A DNA stretch of 64,000 bases from NCBI RefSeq assembly GCF_038396675.1, contig NC_088921.1:72697501-72761500 (forward strand), read 5' to 3'. The position numbers and the translations under genes were made by a program. This DNA comes from Hydra vulgaris (lineage: Eukaryota; Cnidaria; Hydrozoa; Anthoathecata; Hydridae). Below the pieces are notes generated by a model, which did no database searches, was not told the origin of the DNA, and saw only the letters and a program-made list of their open reading frames with translations. This document shows, in pieces, positions 13,089 to 24,936 of this stretch; the first letter of the stretch is position 1, and each line of letters opens with the position of its first letter.

Positions 13089-16000
13089 CTAGAACATTTC
13101 TAGGTAATTATCCATATTAAGAACATGATTTTTGAGTTTCGACTTTAAAGAAGTTATATTGCCTGGGAGAGAAATCGAGGTATAATTCGGAATTAATTTG
13201 TTGAATAAATATGGGCCACGATAAGAAATAGAAAATTGAGAACTTTTTTTTTTTAGGGGTACAATAAAGTTACCAGTTGCTCTTGTGTTAAATTTGTTGA
13301 TATTAGATTGGAAGAAGTTTCCTGTGAATCGGTTTGGAACTAATCCTAGTTTGTATTTAAGCATGAACAAAATGTTAGCGTAGATATTAATTTGGTAAAT
13401 GTTTAGTGCTTTCATTTCTTTTAATAGGGGTTTAGCGTGGGTCAGTTTGTTTTTATGATGTATTATTCTAGAAGCATGTTTTTGTCGTCGATAAAGAGAT
13501 ATTAACTTTGTCTTGTGTGTGCTTCCCCAGGCTATGTTGGCATGTGTGAGATAACTATGTATAAAGGAAAAGTACAGAAGTTTTAGGTTTTTTTGCGATA
13601 AAAATGGTCTAGCTTTAAAAAGTATACCAATACTTTTAGATATTTTAGTGTTGATGGCATTTATATGAGCTGTCCATAAAACATTTTCGTCAATAATCAC
13701 ACCAAGAAATTTAATTGTTTGGGTTCTTTAAATTTTTTTGTAGTCAATACTTAGTGTCGGTAGAATTGATGGTAGTTTGTTCTTCTGTTTCTTTGAGTGA
13801 AATAAAATATATTTAGTTTTTTGCGCGTTTAATGATAACTTGTTAGCACTGAGCCATGTTTTAAGATTTTGAAGTTCAAAGTTGACTTTATCAAAGAGGT
13901 CATTGATAGAGGTAGATAGAACAGATTGGTATCATCTGCAAACATTATACAATCGAGATTTGTAGAGGCTTTAGGAAGATCGTTAATGTAGATAAGGAAT
14001 AATAAAGGTGCAAAAATAGATCCCTGGGGTACACCGCATTTGATTTTTAATAACTCCGTATTAGTGATACCGTCTATAATAACACATTGTTGCCTGTTAT
14101 TTAAATAATTAGTGAACCATTTATTAGTTTGATTTTTTATACCGTATTTTCTCATTTTTTCGAGCAAAATTTTATGGTTGACAGTATCGAAAGCATTTGT
14201 AAGATCGATAAAAACTCCCAATACAAATATTCCTTTATCAAATGACGAGCTAATGTTGTCCATTAGGTCTAAGGTTGCATGTTCCGTAGAATGATTAGTT
14301 TGAAAGCCGTATTGACATTCACTTAGAATTTTATTGTCTGCTAAATATTTATAAAGTCGGTTGTACATTATTCTTTCCAGGAGTTTGGAAAACACTGGAA
14401 GAATTGAGATAGGTCTATAATTGGTTAGCCATGCCGTGTCTCCAGTTTTAAATACAAATAAAATCTTCGCAATTTTTAATTTGTTCGGAACAACTCCAGT
14501 TCTAATTGATGACTTGAAAACATTAAATAAAGGATCTGCTACAGTGGATAAAATATCATATACTACATTGCTGGAAATGTCATCGATGCCCGGAGCTTTG
14601 TTCTTTCTGATTGATTTTTTTGCTTCTTCAAATTCCTCCAATTTTAGGTCACTCTCAGAAAATGAACTAGTATGGTCAGTAAAATAGTTATTAAATGAAT
14701 TGTTCGAGTTGTTTATCTTGGATGCCAGGTTAGGACCGATATTTACAAAAATGTTATTAAATTTGTCGGAAATTCTTTATCTGTATACTCAATTCCATTT
14801 TCCGCAATTCTGGAGGGTAACATTTCGGATTTAGTTTTGGTTTTTCCGATAATATCGTTCATAATTTCCCATGTTTTTTTTAATGCTACTATTGTGTTTT
14901 TGTAATTGTTTAGAATAATAGATTTTTTTTCATTTATTTTAAGTTTTTCAAAAAGGTTTTTGTATTGTTTATAGACAGTAAGATTTTTTTCGTTTCTATT
15001 TTTTAAATATTTAATGTATAGTTTTTGTTTTTTCTATGACGATTTCTTTATTCCGTTAGTTATCCATGGACATTTCGAATATTTAACTTTTATTTCTTTT
15101 TCAATAATTGGAAAGTGTTTATTGTAGTGCTCAAGAAAAATATCAATAAATGTATTATAAGCAGTATTTGTAAGTCCTCGGTTGCATTGTTGATAAACAT
15201 TTGACCAATTTGTTTTTTATTAAGTTACTTTAAATTTGTGAATCGAAGATTTGTTAATTTTTCTTTTATATGTTTTAATTTTTGAAATATTTAATGAGGA
15301 AGAGTTTTGTGTAAGTGAGAAGAATATTGGAAAGTGGTCTGATATATCAATTTTAAATACTCCTCTTTTTAAAGATATGTTTAAAAATGAGTTGGTCAGT
15401 ATATTATCTATGGCTGTAATTGAGGTTGAAGTGACTCTGGTGGGTTTATTAATTAATGAGAATATACCGAGCTGAAACAAATTATCAAAGAAAATTTTAA
15501 TGTTATTGTTTTCATTGTATTTTAAACAATCTATGTTCATGTCTCCTATGCAAAATATATATTTTTTTTCATTGTTGAGTTTTATAAAGATTTGGTTCAG
15601 ATAGTTAGAAAATTTGATAATATTGCCATCAGGTGGCCTGTAACAAGTAGTTACTAGAATGTTTTTTTTATTTTTATTGATTATTTCTATGGTGAAGGCC
15701 TCATTGTCGGCATCGGAGAACGATAGGTCGTTTCTAATTTTTTTTTCAAGATCATTCCGAATATAAACTAAAATTCCTCCTCCTCTTTTGGGTATTTTCC
15801 TTTCAAAAGAAATCATGTGGTAGTTAGTAATTTGAAGGTTTGAATTTGCTTGAGAAAATTCGTCAGTACACCACGTTTCTGTAATACAAATCATGCTGAA
15901 TGAATAATTACATTCTAAAAGAAAACTTTTCAATTTGTCGATATTTGAGTTAATACTTCTTATGTTTATGTGAATAACTGTAAAATCTTCATTACCTTGT

Positions 16001-16164
16001 TTGAATTGGGATTTAAAAGTATCAATTTCAAAATATTCTGTATTACAACATTTTTCGTTAAATATTTTTTTATCTGCGTGATAAAAATCGTTAGGTAAAA
16101 TATTATTTGCGGTTTTAAAATAATCGGAGTAATGGGTTTCAAACTCTATTGTTTCGATTGCCAT
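13089..16164 (-). pseudogene. LINE ORF2: APE endonuclease and reverse transcriptase
   Basis: The endonuclease is open from 16164 to 15220 (314 residues): Asn at ~67 in HINIRS, Glu at ~96 in TETW, GDMNID at ~207-212, and SDHFPIF at ~275, so all catalytic positions are present. A stop at 15220 is followed by a readable linker with a stop near 15030 and a shift near 14770. The RT is open from 14641: NYRPISIL, FIDLTNAFDTV, GVPQGS and the catalytic FADDTN are intact. A frame break at about 13830-13700 precedes the C-terminal domain (13700-13089). Each domain is individually intact, so this copy is only lightly damaged. The element copies itself by target-primed reverse transcription. Confidence 0.9.
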
Positions 16165-16245
16165 TTTGTCGGTTTACATAATTTAATTACAAAGATTGCG
16201 GGGTTTTTTTTTTTTATTATTTTATTTTTTTTTGCAAACACTCTC

Positions 16246-16990
16246 CTATTTACGAAATTCTCTGACAAATATTTTATCATATTTGATAATAGCGTATTTA
16301 CCTTCTTTGCATTGCCGTTTGACTTCTTCCCAATGCTTTTTCCTAATCTTCATTGTTTTATTCGAGAAGTCTTCGTTAATGAAAATACCCGTTCCCTTGA
16401 GTTTTTTTGCTGATGTTAATATTTTATTTTTATTTTGAAAGTCTAATAATTTAATAATTATGGTTCGTGGAGATTTATCTTCTTTTATTTTCCCGATACG
16501 ATTAGCTCTTTTAACTATTATTTCCTCGGAGATTCCCAGCTTGTTTATAAATATATTTTTAAGCTCATTTGCACGATCAGTCCAAGTTTCAGTGGGCAGC
16601 TCAGTTAATCCATCAATTCTTAGGTTATTCTGTCGTGATCGTTTTTCCAAGTAATTAAATTTGTTTTTTAAATTGCCAATTTTGATGTCTAACAAACTGT
16701 TTGTTTGTATATTTTAAGTAAAAAGTTTTCTTCTTGAAAAGTAATACTTTCCTTTAAATCACTAATGTCTTTTTCAACAATTACAAGTATTAATTTGCTT
16801 TTATTAAACTCGTTTTCAAGTTTGTCAAGTCGATCGATTATTATTTTTAAGTTCGCACTTAAAATATCGGTAAATATCTTTTCCTGATTTTTAAAAGTAT
16901 AGCAGTTTCAGTTAAAATGCCTTTTTTTTGCTCATCAAGTTTGGTGCTTATTAGTTTTTCTATATTTTTCATCATAACTTCCATTTTGTA
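16246..16990 (-). pseudogene. LINE ORF1 (coiled coil plus RRM-like domain)
   Basis: Starts near 16985 (MEVMMKNIEKLISTKLDEQK) with a heptad-like charged helix, has a frameshift near 16895 and a stop near 16697, then continues open from 16695 to 16246. The second half has the pattern LEKRSRQNNLRIDGL and later KRANRIGK and RTIIIKLLDFQNKNKIL, matching the RRM-like ORF1 domain of L1/CR1-type elements, which bind RNA as trimers. The C-terminus is basic (IRKKHWEEVKRQCKEGKYAI). It lies 80 bp upstream of the endonuclease start. Confidence 0.75.
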
Positions 16991-17039
16991 AATAACCAAT
17001 CGCTCGATAAACACGTCTTGCTTGTTCAATGCCGCAAGT

Positions 17040-19138
17040 CAAAAAAAGCAATTATTATGTGCTTTTGCTTTACTCCATTTCACTCAATTATCTTTCTTTT
17101 TGTACTTTATTGTTCTCCTTTTTCCCAAGACTGCACTCTTGTCAGTGTTATTTCTGATCTAATCAACCAAGCCCTTTTCCTTTATCCTCCAGCCAATATC
17201 ATTAATGTTGGTGGTTTTAATGCTCACCACACTGAATGGCTTGGCTCTAGTTCCCCTGACCCTGTCGGCAACAAAGCCCAAAATTTTTGTCTTGCTCAAT
17301 CTCTTATTCTGATAGTCAACTTGTCGGCTCTTTTTCATGACAACCTTAATAACTTTTCTTCACTCCCTGATTTGTGTCTTGTCTCTGACCCTAGTTTCTG
17401 TTTTTTTTTGTTTTTTTTATTTTTTTAAGGTGCTCTATAAAGAACGAATGAACTTGTCACAGAGCACCGTCACACGGAGAATAGCATTTAATAAGTTGGC
17501 TCTCTGTTTCCAACCTTACGGATAACGTTTATGTGCTTAGAGCGGGGAACAAACTCGTAACACTTGGATTATGAGTCCAATGCCTCAACTGCGCCACGGC
17601 TGTTACTAAGTGTTCAATTTCTCCTTGTTCTCCTTTTGGTGGTTCGGATCATGCTATGATCTCACTGGGATTCCTTTCGTGATTTTATTCGTAATGGGCC
17701 TTGGGCTGATGTCTTTTGTCACACCGTTGATAATTGCGTCTCCTACATATTCTCCTGAATTCAGACAGGCATGAAAGCATTTATTCTTTCTCCTCGGTTT
17801 AAAGTCAAGCCTCACTCTACCCCAGGGTTTTCCCATTCTTGTGCAGCTGGTATTTCTAATCTTAATCACTTCATTCATTTTTTCTGCAAAAACAACTCTC
17901 TTGAAAACAAGCGTCTTTTTATCATAAAAAAAGTGTATGACTCTAAACGCCATTATTCCAAGATAACTAAATCTCGCATATCTAAGAAATTAGGTTCTAG
18001 TGACAAATCTAATATTCCACTCTACTTCACGGGTCTGATTTTATTACTTCTCTTAAGTATAAATCAGAACTATTTGCAAAGAACTTTTCCTCTATTTCAT
18101 CTCTTGATTCTAATGACCAACCTCTTCCTGTCATCCCAGATAAACAGGTCAATCCATTGTTAAACATTCAAATTTCTCCTGCATCTGTTGCTAAAGTTGT
18201 TTCTCATTTAAACACATCTACAGCTTGTGGTCCAGACAATATTTCAGCCATAGTCTTTCAAAAGTGTTTTCCGGAACTCTCTGCAATACTATCTAAACTA
18301 TTTAACAAGTGCTGAACTGAATCTTGTTTTTCTGCCTGCTGAAAATTAGCAAACTTTTAATATCTCATCTTGAGTCTAACAACTTAATCTCTGACAATCA
18401 TAAAGGCTTTCAATCATCTCGTTCTACAGCCGACCTGTTAACCGTCATTACAGAAAGGTTCTATCGAGCATTAAATTGAGGCGACGATGTAAGGGCTATT
18501 GCTCTGGATATATCAAAAGCCTTTGATAAAGCCTGGCATGCTGGACTTCTCAAAAACTTTCTTTATACGGTGTATCTGGGAAAGCCTTTAAAACCATTGA
18601 GTCCTTTCTTTCTAACCGCAGCATTAAAGTTGTCCTTGAAGATCAATATTCTTCTTCTTTTCCAAAATCTTCTGGGGTACCACAAGGTTTCTTATAATGT
18701 CACAACTATATTCTCCAGTCTTGACAAAGAGTCATCACCTTTTGTTCGCTAAGACAGGCAGCTGATCTTGAGTGTGACCTCTCTTCTGTGACTGATTGGG
18801 GCTTGATTCGGCTGGGGAATTTTAGTTCAAACGAAACTCGTTGTTTACAGCTAATAATTATTGCAATGTTGTTGATATTCCTATATTGATGAATGGCAAC
18901 AATCTTACTGAGTCTTCAATTTTACGTCTACTCAGATTATATTTCCGTACTGACCTCTCGTGGAAGCCTTATATACAAACAATTGCAAAGTCAGCGTCTG
19001 CTAAGGTTGTCTCTCTTTATCGTGCTCACCATTTTCTCACTACTGAATCCGTTCTCTACCTCTTTAAATCTCTTATCCGTCCCTGTATGGAATACTAGTG
19101 TCACATTTGGGATCTTCCAATGATGCCTTGTTCCCATT
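17040..19138 (+). pseudogene. Jockey-like LINE, 5' truncated and decayed
   Basis: Begins inside the endonuclease: FLFVLYCSPFSQDCTLVS, then FNAHHTEWLGSS near 17215 and LPDLCLVSDPSFC near 17370, where a SINE interrupts. Endonuclease coding resumes at about 17612 with CSISPCSPFGGSDHAMI (SDH motif). The RT follows in shifting frames: STACGPDNIS near 18220, GFQSSRSTADLLTVI near 18405, AIALDISKAFDKAWHAGLL near 18500, then ILMNGNNLTESSILRLL near 18885 and SASAKVVSLYRAHHFLT near 18990. The FADD catalytic box region near 18700 is deleted or scrambled. It ends at a minisatellite. Confidence 0.85.
17400..17610 (-). mobile_element. tRNA-derived SINE, copy 1
   Basis: Inserted in the LINE endonuclease. 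On the minus strand the head (17607-17540) resembles a tRNA: A-box-like TGGCGCAGTTGAGG, a perfect 5-bp anticodon stem TTGGA/TCCAA with loop CTCATAA (anticodon CAT), and a B-box-like GTTACGAGTTTGTTCCC. The body matches the copy at 20452 closely. The tail is a T-rich tract on the plus strand at 17400-17427. RNA polymerase III transcription from the A and B boxes is expected for such elements. Confidence 0.8.
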
Positions 19139-19272
19139 AATCTTATATCTTAATATAGTAATCCTATATCCTAATATAGTAACCCTTTATCCTAATATAG
19201 TAATCCTTTATCCTAATATAGTAATCCTCTATCCTAATATAGTAATCCTATATTCTAATATAGTAATCCTAA
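19138..19272 (+). repeat. 21-bp minisatellite at LINE 3' end
   Basis: TAATATAG starts recur at 19151, 19172, 19193, 19214, 19235 and 19256, exactly 21 bp apart, with unit TAATATAGTAATCCTATATCC. It directly follows the truncated LINE coding. Confidence 0.95.
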
Positions 19273-19397
19273 AAGCGAGTGAATAAGAAAAATTACGTTT
19301 TCTAAAAAAAACTTGATGCATTTTGAATTATTCTATAAACTATTATGCAATATTATATGTCTTATGGATGGATTTACTTTAATATCCAGAAACACAT

Positions 19398-19586
19398 AAA
19401 ATGTCCCAAATACTATTCAAAGAGTTCAGCACCGGCGTACAAGTTAACGCATATTCTGTGTGGTTTTATTTTCTGCGTGATAAAAAAAGTCATGGTGATC
19501 ATGGTACTCATGGTGGCAGTAGGTTCATTTCACGCCAAACGGTCCAATTTCCGAAATCATCCCTAGTCAATTATCTCAGATTTTGA
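19398..19586 (+). pseudogene. Possible hAT transposase N-terminal (BED-like) fragment
   Basis: Reads VWFYFLRDKKSHGDHGTHGG, weakly like the BED zinc-finger region of hAT transposases (VW-YF ... GGS). It lies in the same orientation as the hAT catalytic region at 22540-24270, from which it is separated by the inverted-repeat element at 19703-22529. The assignment rests on a weak motif and on position. Confidence 0.3.
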
Positions 19587-19702
19587 TAAAATTTTGTCAG
19601 TTGTTAAACATGTTTCATAAACATTGGCAAAGTTTCAGATCAAAATGTTCGTTATTTCGGATATTGTGGTACTTTTTGTAAGGCTTACCCAAACTTCAAT
19701 AT

Positions 19703-22529
19703 AATTCAGTAGCTAAAAATCGTATTTTTAGGGTCTTATATTTTCGCAATGAAAGGTATTATATCTTAAAAACGTGGTTTCTTAGTAAAGCGAAGGTGTA
19801 GATTACAAAATATTTAATACAAGTTTCATATCATGCCTACGTTTCAGTTTATGGTTCACCAAATAGCGTCTAAAAGTCAACACCATAAGTTTTTATTGTT
19901 TTTTTTGTAGAGTCATATCTCTAGAAAAAAAAGTTTTTCAGTATTGCTATTTTTTCTGAAGGTACTACGTACATAGTGATAAGGATAAATATCAGGTTGT
20001 TTATAAATGTCCATGCTGAGTTATTCTGAAACCAATATGGCGTCGAAAGTGTGACGAAAAGTGAAGTACCTTAAATTATAAGGTATTTGAACGCCTAAAA
20101 CTCAATATGGGAGGATTTTTTTTGTTTTTTTAATTGCATCATTAGAAAGAGCTTCTTTCAAACTTCTAAAAACGATGAAAATTGTTTTGAAGATATTTGT
20201 CCTATAAATAAAAAAATGAGGTCAATATAACATCTTATAACTTTTATGGTTTTATCATAAACTTTTGGTGATTCTTCTATGATCAAAAAATGTTACTTTT
20301 TATTTATCAAGTTTTAGTTTATTTGAAAGAGGGTACAGAATGCGAAAAAAAAATCATTTTCCATGTCCAAAAATATATCGATAACCAAGCAGGGGGTTGT
20401 ATTTAGTCAAAATAACCCCCCAACCCTCCCAAAATTTTTAAAGGGGCTATTTCTTTTTTTTTTTTAGTTATTAAGGGCCTAATGGCTAATCAGAGCGCCG
20501 CCACAAGGAGAATAGCATTTATTAAATTGACTCTCCGTTTCCAACCTTACCGAAAACATTTACGTGTTAAGCCAGGAAGTGAACCCGAAACTTCAGGTCT
20601 AAAGCCAAATACTTGGCCGCTACGCTACAGCTGCTATTTCTAAATGAGAACAAATTATAAAGCTTTATTTTTAAGATTTTGTTTTTAAAAAGAAAAAAAA
20701 TTATTGCAAAATTTCGCATATGCGCAAAATATATGGCGTAGCAGATTATATGACGTAGCATAAAAAAAATTTGGCGAAAAAACCTATAGCGAGGACTTTT
20801 TTTTAAAAAAATCTCTAAAAAATCACGATCACTTGTCTATATAAAAATGAGATTTAAAATGAATGCATTTTTTTAGGCAGGAAACATCACAGTTTCATAA
20901 TGTGATCTGTTCTGATCATTGACAGTTTTTCTTAATTATAAGCTTTTTCTTGAAAGGCATACATGACTTTTGTATGAAATTTGATGAAAATGATGTATTT
21001 TGACAAATACATTTACTTAAAATGCAGCAGAATAAATTAGAATTATGATCTAAAGTGTATTTAGATCATAGTTCTAGCGAAATTGATCTAAAGACTCCAA
21101 AATGGTGTTCTTTAAATCTTCTTTTAATGGTAGTAAAAGAGTTATTCTTAAAACATTAAAAAGACCTGACACAAAAAAAAATTACATATAATGCTTTTGT
21201 TTGGACAGAAGACAAAATCATGTAAATTCAAAATTTAAGAATTCGAATAATTTAAATATCTTTTTTGGGGGAGGGTTGTTGGTAGAAAAAGGATATTTGC
21301 CTACTAAAACAAAACAACAGCAAACAAAAAAAGACACCAATTTTTTAGATATTTAACGACCCCACCTTAGATCCGTCACAATTCTTACAACAATAATAAC
21401 AAATAAACTAATAACTATACTGACCTAAATTTAGTTTGCAAATATAAAAGGCCTTATAGATTAAATATCACTCGATATTCTTCGTTCATAGGACAAATTT
21501 GGACGAAGAAAAAATGCATGATTTGATTAATTATTCAATAGAAAAGAGTTTAATTAGTTCTCAGAACTTTTGAATGAGGAACAGAATTTGATTGTCAAAC
21601 GAACTTATGACTTAATTAAAGATATTATTTTGAACCCCCCTAAATTGAAGTTTGAGAGGGCTCAAACTTTTTATGGTCATAATTTTTGTTTCATATAAAT
21701 CTTTAGCAAATATTTAAATATTATTTTTTACATATTAATGTTTTGTTTTTTGGTAAAAAAAACTTTCGTTTTGATGCAACAAGAGAAATTTTTAAGTTTA
21801 TGACAAAACCGTAAAAGTTAACAGTTAAGAAAAGAGTTTTTAACTTTTTGTATTTTTAAATATCTTCTTTTTTGACTATTTGTGATTATTTGTATTTTTA
21901 AATATTATATCTTATCTTTTGACTTTTTGTGACAATTTGTATTTTTTGATTATATAAGAACCACCTTAAGTTTATGATAAAACCGTAAAAGTTAAAAGAT
22001 GTATATACTGACATTTTATGAACTTTTTTTTATTTTTAGAACAAATCTCTCCAAAATGATTTTCATTGTTTCTAGAATTGTTAAAGAAGCTCTTTCTAAT
22101 GATGCAATTAAAAAAAAAAAAAATATGCCTACATTGAGTTCTAGGGTTTTAGGGTCAAATACATTTTATTTTAGAGTATTTCACTTTTGTCGCCATATTG
22201 GTTTCAGAATAACTCAGCATGGACATTTAAACAAGCTGATTTTGTATCCATATCACTATGTTAGTACGTAGAACCAGAAAAAATAACAATATCAAAAAAC
22301 TTTTTTTTCTGGAGATAAGACCCTACGAAAAAACAATAAAAATGTACGGTGTTGAATATTTGACGCTATTTGGTGAACCATAGACTGAAACATAGGCTTG
22401 ATATGAAACTTGTAATAAATATTTTGTAATCTACACCTTCGGTTTACTAAGAAACCACGTTTTTAAGATATAACACCTTTCATTGCAAAAATATAAGACC
22501 GCAAAAATACGATTTTTGGCTATTGAATT
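19703..22529. mobile_element. Element with about 570-bp terminal inverted repeats
   Basis: The left arm 19703-20275 and right arm 21962-22529 are imperfect complements over their full length. Matching landmarks include AATTCAGTAGCTAAAAATCG with CGATTTTTGGCTATTGAATT at the ends, AAAACGTGGTTTCTTAGTAAA with its complement, CCATGCTGAGTTATTCTGAA with its complement, AATTGCATCATTAGAAAGAG with its complement, and TTTATCATAAACTT at the inner edge. The interior of about 1.7 kb has no transposase and contains a SINE. It is probably a non-autonomous DNA transposon or foldback element. No target duplication was identified. Confidence 0.8.
20452..20638 (-). mobile_element. tRNA-derived SINE, copy 2
   Basis: Same family and orientation as the copy at 17400. 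The head on the minus strand has A box TAGCGTAGCGGCCAAG (20611-20626) and a near-canonical B box GGGTTCACTTCC (20574-20585). The shared body includes GGAGAATAGCATTTA and CCGTTTCCAACCTTAC in plus-strand reading. The tail is poly-T at 20452-20466. The anticodon arm is less well paired than in copy 1. Confidence 0.85.
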
Positions 22530-22539
22530 AGGCAGTGGA

Positions 22540-24270
22540 CTGCCTACACATCTAACTAATCATAAAATGGTTCCAAGATGCAGCACCGTCATTGACCGAA
22601 AACTCCAAACCTCTGATCACCAATTCTTTACAAAACTAACACGACAAGTTTTTTCTGGATTGACCGCCCTTGGCGTACTGCCATTTAGCTTATTTATCAC
22701 ATCAGCAAAACTGAGAATATTGCTAGAAACTCGGCGACGACAATTCACATTATGGTAGTCAAATACGCAAATAAAATCAGAGAAACTGTAATAACTAAGT
22801 TCAATCACCTCAATTTGACATTTGACGAATGGACATCAAATAAAACTCGCTGATATTTAAATATTAACGCTCACATCGAGGACGAATTTTGGATCTTTGG
22901 ATTAGCTACAATTGTTGGTTCAATGTCTGCTGAAAAATACATTGAGTTATTTCGAAAAGTGTTGACACAGTTTATGCTGAGCTACGACGAAGACATAGTG
23001 TGTATTAATACTGATAAAGCTTCAGTAATACAGAAAGTGGGACGTTCAAGTAATTATGATCAACAGTTGTGCATAGTACATGTCATTCAACTGGGTGTTC
23101 AATAAGTTATGTACAAAAAACGGTCAACTAGTGCAGAAAAAAAAAGTTTGAAAAGAATCTGCAACTACAACAAAAGCAGTGTAAGTGACAATAATAGAAG
23201 CACTGACGATGACGCAAACAAAACCAATGATGATGAAGAAGACTTTTCCGGCGAGTATCAAGTTCTAATGAGTGAGAAGGATGACACTATTGAACTGGCT
23301 GACGATTTGCAGCCGTTAATCACTATGGCGAGCACTGTTGTGAAATTGTTTCGGCGTTCTTCAACAAAAAATGATAAAACACTTCAAAAATACACAGTAG
23401 ACGAATTTGGTAAATGCCTTCCACTAATGCTTGACCTAAAAACTCGCTAGAGTAGCTTGCACACAATGCTCGTGAAATTTTTTCAAAAACTTTCGTGAAA
23501 TTCACAAATTTCATTTGCAAATTGCTGATCAACCTTGAGACCAAAATTGAGATAACTGATAAAGAGTTCGAATCTAATTCAGCTGTTGTTGCATATCTTG
23601 CGCCATTAAAATTTTCTGTGGAAACATTGTGCCGAAATGATGCAAAATTGTTGTCAGCCAATACAACACTATTGTTTATAATAAATAAACTTGGAGACAC
23701 GGATTTAGCTTTTAAGTTGAAAATTATGTTGGTGCGAAGATTAAATGAGCGAGGGAACACTTCTCTCAGCTCACTCCACTATCTGCACAAGGGCCATCAG
23801 TGTTACGAGAACTTGGATCCAGCGCTGTCTTTTGAACACCTTAGCAAACCAGCCATTGTAAATGCCATTGTTCGACTAAATGATCGGCTCAATCAGCAAG
23901 CAATTTAATCCTCTCCCTTCCACTAGCGTTTCTTCTGATAGCAATTCTATTGATAACACTGCAAATTTGTCATTGAAAAAAGCCTGACATGGCAATTTTG
24001 AATAATAAGAAATTCAACAATAAGGGGAGATTGAACGTTTAGAAAAAATTATCAAAAACCATACGAAATGAGAAGGCAGTTTTAGAAGAAGGAGAAACTC
24101 GTGGCATATATTTGCAAAAATTCTACGAACACTTGGAAACTATGAAGCCAACAAGTGTCGAATTGGAGCGTTGATTTTTAGCACGTGGCAACATTGTCAC
24201 AAAATTACTATTATCTCTTGAGAATAATGCTATGAATGTCTTTTTTTTAGGGTATATTTTACAAAGGAGA
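22540..24270 (+). pseudogene. hAT transposase pseudogene
   Basis: Frames in order: ITDRKLQTSDHQFFTKLTRQ-like N-terminal part (22600), LTFDEWTSNKTR near 22820 (the hAT core DEWTS motif with catalytic Asp), NINAHIEDEFWIFGLA (22860), INTDKASVIQKVG near 23005 (second Asp region), CIVHVIQLGVQ, an acidic segment (23180-23300), and C-terminally PTSVELER near 24150 followed by ARGNIVTK, the dimerisation block in which relatives have SVE-ER-FS-AGNIVTK. Stops and frameshifts occur at about 22758, 23105, 23450 and 23908. The family moves by cut and paste with 8-bp duplications. Confidence 0.85.
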
Positions 24271-24930
24271 AAAAAGCGCAAAATGAAAAAGTCTGCAGTT
24301 TTGATATAAAATTAAAAAGTTTAAGGAATCAATGTAAATTTTTACTTGTGATTTACTTGAGATTTTTTATCATATTTTAACTTATTTTTTGAAATTATGC
24401 AGAACCGAAATACTGTATTGAAAAATGATATCGGTATTGGATGCACTACTGTAGATATATTTCATAACCCAATTTGTTAATTATACCAGCGAAATGTTAT
24501 AAATTTGTTTTTGTATTGTGTTCTAATTTGGTAAAACTCCAAAAAACACATTAATGACACTTTTGAGGAAGGTTAAATTAATAAGCCATTATAAAATTTG
24601 TGGGTTATCAAAGTCACCCTCAAAGAAGGGGTGAGATTCATAATATTTTGGATATAAAAATAATACAGTAAAACAAAAAAAAAATTTTTAATGGAATCCT
24701 ATATAGGAGAGGTATGTTACATCAGAAAAAAAAACTAAGAGTAGAATGTTTTACCAAAGAGTTATTGTGCAAAAATGCCCAAAACCGTTTCAAAGTCACA
24801 CCATTTGACGGTAATGATAACATTATTATTTTTTCTAAATTTATTTGTAAAGACTATAATTGCGCTATATGTAAAACATTTTTCCTTACCTATTAAAAAA
24901 CACAGATACAATACATAAAAAAAATTTAAA
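24271..24930. other. No recognisable feature
   Basis: A+T-rich DNA after the hAT relic, without recognisable coding. It may include the hAT 3' end, but no terminal repeat was identified. Confidence 0.4.
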
Positions 24931-24936
24931 TCGAAC

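Larger units (their letters stand above)
13085..17010 (-). mobile_element. CR1-type non-LTR retrotransposon, nearly full length
   Basis: The most complete retrotransposon in the window. Order on the minus strand is an ORF1 with a coiled coil and an RNA-binding fold, a T-rich spacer (16196-16240 in plus-strand reading), then APE endonuclease, reverse transcriptase and a C-terminal domain. I see only about half a dozen lesions over 3.9 kb, fewer than in other LINEs here, so it inserted recently relative to them. Its 5' end abuts another LINE at about 17040. I see no target-site duplication. Confidence 0.85.

Noticed and set aside
14421..14687. Plus-strand open frames over the CR1 LINE (also 15251, 16132, 16196, 16460)
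   Set aside because: They are antisense shadows of the minus-strand LINE coding.
17540..17607. Possible functional tRNA gene (CAT anticodon)
   Set aside because: The acceptor stem does not pair well, the D arm is irregular, and the same unit with a SINE body recurs at 20452, so it is a tRNA-derived SINE head.
17654..17953. Minus-strand open frame of 99 codons
   Set aside because: Antisense to the jockey-like LINE; no motif of its own.
19098..19286. Open frame ILYPNIV repeats
   Set aside because: Translation of a 21-bp minisatellite; period divisible by three keeps it open.
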